Under the pieces are notes generated by a model, which did not search any database, was not told the DNA's origin, and worked only from the letters and a program-made list of their open reading frames with translations. DNA of 64,000 nt from an uncultured Bacteroidales bacterium (GTDB lineage Bacteria > Bacteroidota > Bacteroidia > Bacteroidales > Bacteroidaceae). A program made the position numbers and the translations under genes. The first letter of the stretch is position 1, and each line of letters begins with the position of its first letter. Positions 60,060-64,000 of this stretch are shown here, in pieces. The stretch is from the NCBI GenBank assembly GCA_902774005.1, contig CACYGK010000002.1, positions 1 to 64,000 on the forward strand, read 5' to 3'.

Positions 60060-63000
60060 ATGAGAAAAATGACGATCTATATAGTAGCGATGCTCTTTCT
60101 GACAGCTAGCACCGCGTGGGCAGACGGTTTCACTGTGGAACGTGCCGTCAACCTGGGCCAGCTGGACTCTTGGGCTGATATCAGCCAGTTTCAGTGGCAG
60201 GAGATTGACCACGGCATTCAGGACAACCGTGAGGAGATGGACGCTCTCAAGACTCTGTTCAAAGACCCTGCACCAAAGGATACCGTGGGTTTCTACAACC
60301 AGATTTATACGGCACGCGACAATCAGTATATCGTGCTGCGACTGGATAAAGCGCAGGGCAACCGTCCTTTCCACATTCGTGTAACAGCCATCAAGGACGC
60401 AAGCAACCCTTCGAAAAACACTACGAAGGTGTTTGCTGCCGAAAACTATGCCTACATCATGCCTCCTATCAGCGAGAACCAATTGGAGGTGAAGATATGG
60501 CCTCAGGGGCAGGGCGAAGAGACGGCGAAGATCTATATCTTCAATATTCACGGTTACGGCTCTGCCTCCGTGCGCTCGGTGATGCTCGACAAGAGCCGTA
60601 TCGTGTCAGGCGACTATGCCCTGCAGCTGATACGCTACAACAGCGACACGCAGGTGAGTGATACGGCTTATATACGGAGCCTGCAGGTCGATAAGCTTTA
60701 CACCTTCTACGACTACGACGACGGCGACCTTGTGGAAGCTTATTTGATGGCAGACAATTTCAAGCGCATCAAGCTGAATCACGAATGGTGGGCCAGGGAT
60801 GCCGTGACTCACGTTAGTGACAACACGGTGACGGTGATGACGGGTCCGAAGATGCCTTTCCGCCAGCACAAGCGACTGGAAGCGCCGAACCCCACTTATC
60901 TGGATTCGCGACTTTTCTCTTACCACGACACGCTGTGGGTGCGTCTCTTCCTCGACAACAAGCCTTCCTTCGAAATGGAGGGGCTGACGATGCACGCCAT
61001 ACGAGCCGACACAATCAACACACCGATTGGCAAACAACTGCTCGTGTGGGACAAGGATCCCGTGTCGGGCCGTCTGTATGTGCTGACCGACGGCGAGCCC
61101 GCTACCATAGAGTGCTACCGCGACGGCTATCTGCCGAAGCTCTGTATGTATCCCGGCTCTTACAATCACAAGACGGGCATTATCGACAGCGAGACGGAAG
61201 TGGTGGACATCTATCTGGAGAGCATTCCCGAGCCGGTGACGTCGCCCAAGGTGACCTCATCGGTGATTTCGACGCTGACGCCTACGCTCGACCTCCGCGG
61301 CGATATCTATGTGAGCAGCATACAGTCGTCGGACATCCTGCCGGTGCTGACCACCGAGACGGTGTACTACGACGAGTTTGCTTCGCACAAGGACACTATG
61401 AAGGTGGCCAACGAGAATATGTATATGAGCTACGCCGGGATGGAGGTAGCCATCGTCGCCCCAAAATCCTATGAGACCGATGCCAAGATCACGCTCGTGA
61501 AGGCGAAGAACGACGCCGAGGAGAATGCCATCCTCAATGATAGCCTAGGAGGCAACACGAGGGTGATTACCCACGACCTCTACGACTACAAATACTGGAC
61601 TACGAAGTTCGACCTGTGCGGGTATCTGGACATCAATACCTCCGGACGTCCTGCTGTGGCTTTCAACGGCGATCAGGTGCGCCAGCTGCCCATCCTTTAT
61701 AATAAGTATCTGGATCTGGTACAGATGCAGCAGGATGCCCGCGAAGTCGCTGAGGAGCGTCTCAAGGGAGATGAGGCGGAGAACGAGGCTTCGGGCTGGA
61801 TGAATGACATGGCTCCCGCCGCCTTTAATCAGCTGAGCTTCAGGGTACCTCTGGTGCCGCCTTTCTACTTCCGTCTCGGACTGGGCATTGACTTCTACAA
61901 GACCAAGAAGCTGACGGTATCGGAGGCGCTCGGCATCGGTGTGGATTACCAGTACGACATGGCCAACAAGCAGACCAAATACTGGCCCAACGACGCAAGT
62001 TCGTGTAAGGTGACGATGGGCAGGGCTGACAACTACGATTTTGAAGATCAGTCTTTGGCACCCGATCTGAATACTCTGTTGGGATTGTCCGGTGATAACA
62101 AAAAATTGGCGAACTACTCCTCCGACCTTTACTTAAGCGCCTTTGCGGAATTGTATGAGAAGTTCTCCATCCCGTTGTCGCTGGAAGGAAGCGACTGGAA
62201 GCAATGGTTCCTTGGCATGCAGTTCGTTGACGAGGCCGGCTTGCGTGCCGAAGCCGCGGCGAATGTCCGCTTCGGGATGGACTTCACCAATATGGTCGGT
62301 GCCCTCGGCGACTTGGCGGGCGCGCCCAGCGCTTTGAAAAATTTCAACAACTGGTTGAGTGGCAACAAACTGGTGAGTGTGGTCTCTAATTTTCTCGGTC
62401 CTTCGGTGACGGCCGGCGCGGGCGTGAAAATCGGCATTAACACGGGGCTCTTTGCTTTTGACAACACGACGGAAAGCACCGATCCGCTGAAGAATCATAT
62501 TCTGGCATTCAAGTTCTATGGTCAGGCTTATATCAACGGCAGGATCAGGGCAAAAATCGATGCTTTCATCGCAGGAGCCGAGTTTGGCTTGTTGGCAGGT
62601 GCCGGCATCACCTTCAAGTATGCTGCGGGCTCCCGACTGGATTTCCGCAACGAATTTTCAGGCAGCGCCTGGAGCTGGTATGCGGGCTTGGGTGCCTACT
62701 ACAAGGTGAAGTTCCTGTGTTGGAGCAAGAGTAAGAGTTGGGACCTTCTGGGCGATGTGACTTCTGAGGATAAGCTGATCAAACCGAAGAGCTACGAGAA
62801 TCCCTTCCACAAAAACTTCGCATATTACCTGAGCGATGAGTCCGATCCCGACAAGAAGCCGGCAGCTGCCGCTCTTCCGGGCGAATTAGTCAGCAGCTAT
62901 GCCGACTTCAACCAGCCGGTGAAGTTCATCACGGGCAGCGACAGCATCATCTATCAGGGCAACCAAGGCAATCCCGACGACCCCAACAAGATGACGGTGG

Positions 63001-64000
63001 AAGTGGCCTCTCTGGACAATCCCTTCATCATCTCCGACTGGCGTTCGGGCGGATGCACCGACTACGACGCAGCCTCCGTCCCCACCCTCGACCTGGCGGT
63101 GATGGAGCAGGCTACGGCGGAGATTCCCAAAGAGCAGTTGGAAGACTCGTTGACGCTGGAGACATCAGTTAATGAAGGCAGTAAAGTATATGCTATCTAT
63201 TACGCCAAGAAACAGCCTGGCACCAAGTGGTACAGCCCCAAGCCGATTTACAGCTCTCCTGAGACTGCTTCTTTCAAGCCGCGTCTGGCTATGGCCGACG
63301 ATGGCAAGGCTGTAGCTATATGGCAGGAGGGCACCTTCAAGAAGGCCAGCTGGGTGCAGGAAGGAGACACCGTGCAGCTGACTGACCTGCTGATGAACGG
63401 TCATCTGCTGATGTCGCGCTTCGACGGCAACGAGACCTGGTCGGAGCCTGTGCAGCTGGCGGAGATTAACGAGGCTTTCTGTCTGAAGGACTACCGCGTC
63501 GCCTACGATGGCACTTCGGCCTTTATAGTGGCGCGTAGAGGCATTTCCGGTGCCCCGGATGAGAACGTCGGCATCACGGTCGACGGCAATAATATAGTCA
63601 CGACGCAGACTCTGGATTACACCGACGAGCCAGTGCGCCTGCGCCGCGTTGGCGAATATAACCTGATGGCTTGGATGTCTGTAGCCGACAGCATCTCTGG
63701 CACCACGTGCGTCCGGGTCAAGAGCTGCGACATGGACGGCAAGGACAAGAAGGGCATCAACTCTTCACTCATCCTGAACGATATCTCCGCCGACGAGTTC
63801 ACCATCGTGCCCGACATGGAGGCCAAGTCGCTCAGCAACGTGGCGCTGCTGTGGCGTGAGCAGGCCTTTGAGAACGACACCACGCGGATGCGTCTCCGCG
63901 CTTCGCGTCTGGTGCCCAACCAGGACGGCAGTTTCCATCTGGGCACTCCCATCACTGCCGTTCAGATGGACGGGGACGCCACCATCTACAGTTTCGACGG
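60060..64000 (+). CDS. Giant secreted protein of unknown function, 3' end outside window
   Basis: An open frame of more than 1310 codons with no stop before the window ends. It begins with a clear signal peptide (MRKMTIYIVAMLFLTASTAWA, then DG). I recognise no enzyme motif. About residues 590-680 contain the Pro/aromatic-rich LVPPFYFRLGLGIDFYK; 820-900 hold amphipathic strands (HILAFKFYGQAYINGR, FGLLAGAGITFKYAAGS); from about 1075 on, short repeats of the form VAIWQE, LMAWMSV and VALLWRE recur at roughly 60-70-residue spacing, suggesting a propeller or strand repeat. GC is higher than in the neighbours (two sampled 60-base lines count 40 of 60). It may be T9SS cargo, but the C-terminus that would show a sorting domain is not visible. 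Confidence 0.85.
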   Translation, partial: MRKMTIYIVAMLFLTASTAWADGFTVERAVNLGQLDSWADISQFQWQEIDHGIQDNREEMDALKTLFKDPAPKDTVGFYNQIYTARDNQYIVLRLDKAQGNRPFHIRVTAIKDASNPSKNTTKVFAAENYAYIMPPISENQLEVKIWPQGQGEETAKIYIFNIHGYGSASVRSVMLDKSRIVSGDYALQLIRYNSDTQVSDTAYIRSLQVDKLYTFYDYDDGDLVEAYLMADNFKRIKLNHEWWARDAVTHVSDNTVTVMTGPKMPFRQHKRLEAPNPTYLDSRLFSYHDTLWVRLFLDNKPSFEMEGLTMHAIRADTINTPIGKQLLVWDKDPVSGRLYVLTDGEPATIECYRDGYLPKLCMYPGSYNHKTGIIDSETEVVDIYLESIPEPVTSPKVTSSVISTLTPTLDLRGDIYVSSIQSSDILPVLTTETVYYDEFASHKDTMKVANENMYMSYAGMEVAIVAPKSYETDAKITLVKAKNDAEENAILNDSLGGNTRVITHDLYDYKYWTTKFDLCGYLDINTSGRPAVAFNGDQVRQLPILYNKYLDLVQMQQDAREVAEERLKGDEAENEASGWMNDMAPAAFNQLSFRVPLVPPFYFRLGLGIDFYKTKKLTVSEALGIGVDYQYDMANKQTKYWPNDASSCKVTMGRADNYDFEDQSLAPDLNTLLGLSGDNKKLANYSSDLYLSAFAELYEKFSIPLSLEGSDWKQWFLGMQFVDEAGLRAEAAANVRFGMDFTNMVGALGDLAGAPSALKNFNNWLSGNKLVSVVSNFLGPSVTAGAGVKIGINTGLFAFDNTTESTDPLKNHILAFKFYGQAYINGRIRAKIDAFIAGAEFGLLAGAGITFKYAAGSRLDFRNEFSGSAWSWYAGLGAYYKVKFLCWSKSKSWDLLGDVTSEDKLIKPKSYENPFHKNFAYYLSDESDPDKKPAAAALPGELVSSYADFNQPVKFITGSDSIIYQGNQGNPDDPNKMTVEVASLDNPFIISDWRSGGCTDYDAASVPTLDLAVMEQATAEIPKEQLEDSLTLETSVNEGSKVYAIYYAKKQPGTKWYSPKPIYSSPETASFKPRLAMADDGKAVAIWQEGTFKKASWVQEGDTVQLTDLLMNGHLLMSRFDGNETWSEPVQLAEINEAFCLKDYRVAYDGTSAFIVARRGISGAPDENVGITVDGNNIVTTQTLDYTDEPVRLRRVGEYNLMAWMSVADSISGTTCVRVKSCDMDGKDKKGINSSLILNDISADEFTIVPDMEAKSLSNVALLWREQAFENDTTRMRLRASRLVPNQDGSFHLGTPITAVQMDGDATIYSFD

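Overview
The window reads as a stretch of chromosome from a member of the Bacteroidales, most likely Prevotella in the broad sense. The evidence is the Bacteroidetes promoter signature TAnnTTTG (often with TTTG about 19-21 nt upstream) before many genes, a nearly complete set of type IX secretion (T9SS) genes, a fused murF-alr gene, C10 (streptopain-like) proteases, an FKBP lipoprotein pair, and short C-terminal tails typical of Prevotella secreted proteins. There is no integrase, transposase, CRISPR array or tRNA. Genes are densely packed and almost all intergenic gaps are below 230 nt.

Layout. 1-140: the 3' end of a 5S rRNA and a strong terminator closing an rRNA operon. 196-6699 (+): aroA, a small acidic protein, then porW, porX and tsaE. 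6718-22374 (-): an unknown small protein, trxA, dnaE, a secreted M6 metalloprotease, the T9SS core operon porP-porK-porL-porM-porN, and putA. 22585-27896 (-): a periplasmic glycine-tailed protein, priA, an outer-membrane barrel and uxuBA (hexuronate catabolism). 28089-31635 (+): thioesterase, dprA and two FKBP isomerases, followed by three palindromes spaced exactly 22 bp apart. 31823-40579 (-): an SpmA/SpmB-like membrane protein, a multidomain glycoside hydrolase, an orphan Cache sensor, metY, a C10 protease and tyrS. 40740-45352 (+): serB, a GSCFA protein and murF-alr. 45318-47806: a sirtuin (-) and a second C10 protease (+). 47814-56992 (-): argS, porZ, then acyltransferase, glycosyltransferase, SGNH, MBOAT and SGNH genes. 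57220-58011 (+): nagB. 58051-59720 (-): a PHP hydrolase, a MaoC-like protein and rplS. 60060 to the window end (+): an unrecognised, GC-rich, very large secreted protein, cut by the window edge.

How the genes fit together. PorK/N (periplasmic ring), PorL/M (proton-driven motor), PorP (outer membrane), PorW (lipoprotein), PorX (response regulator) and PorZ (surface receptor for the lipopolysaccharide anchor in Porphyromonas) all lie within 55 kb. Probable cargo is nearby: the M6 protease, the glycoside hydrolase, the C10 proteases and perhaps the giant protein. The surface-sugar modification genes directly behind porZ may decorate the glycan to which cargo is attached.

The two most unusual non-coding signals are (1) a family of in-phase 7-bp tandem repeats that sit on or just after stop codons, whose units carry a stop triplet on the sense strand, so that consecutive units close all three frames; and (2) the 22-bp-phased palindrome triplet at 31695-31760.
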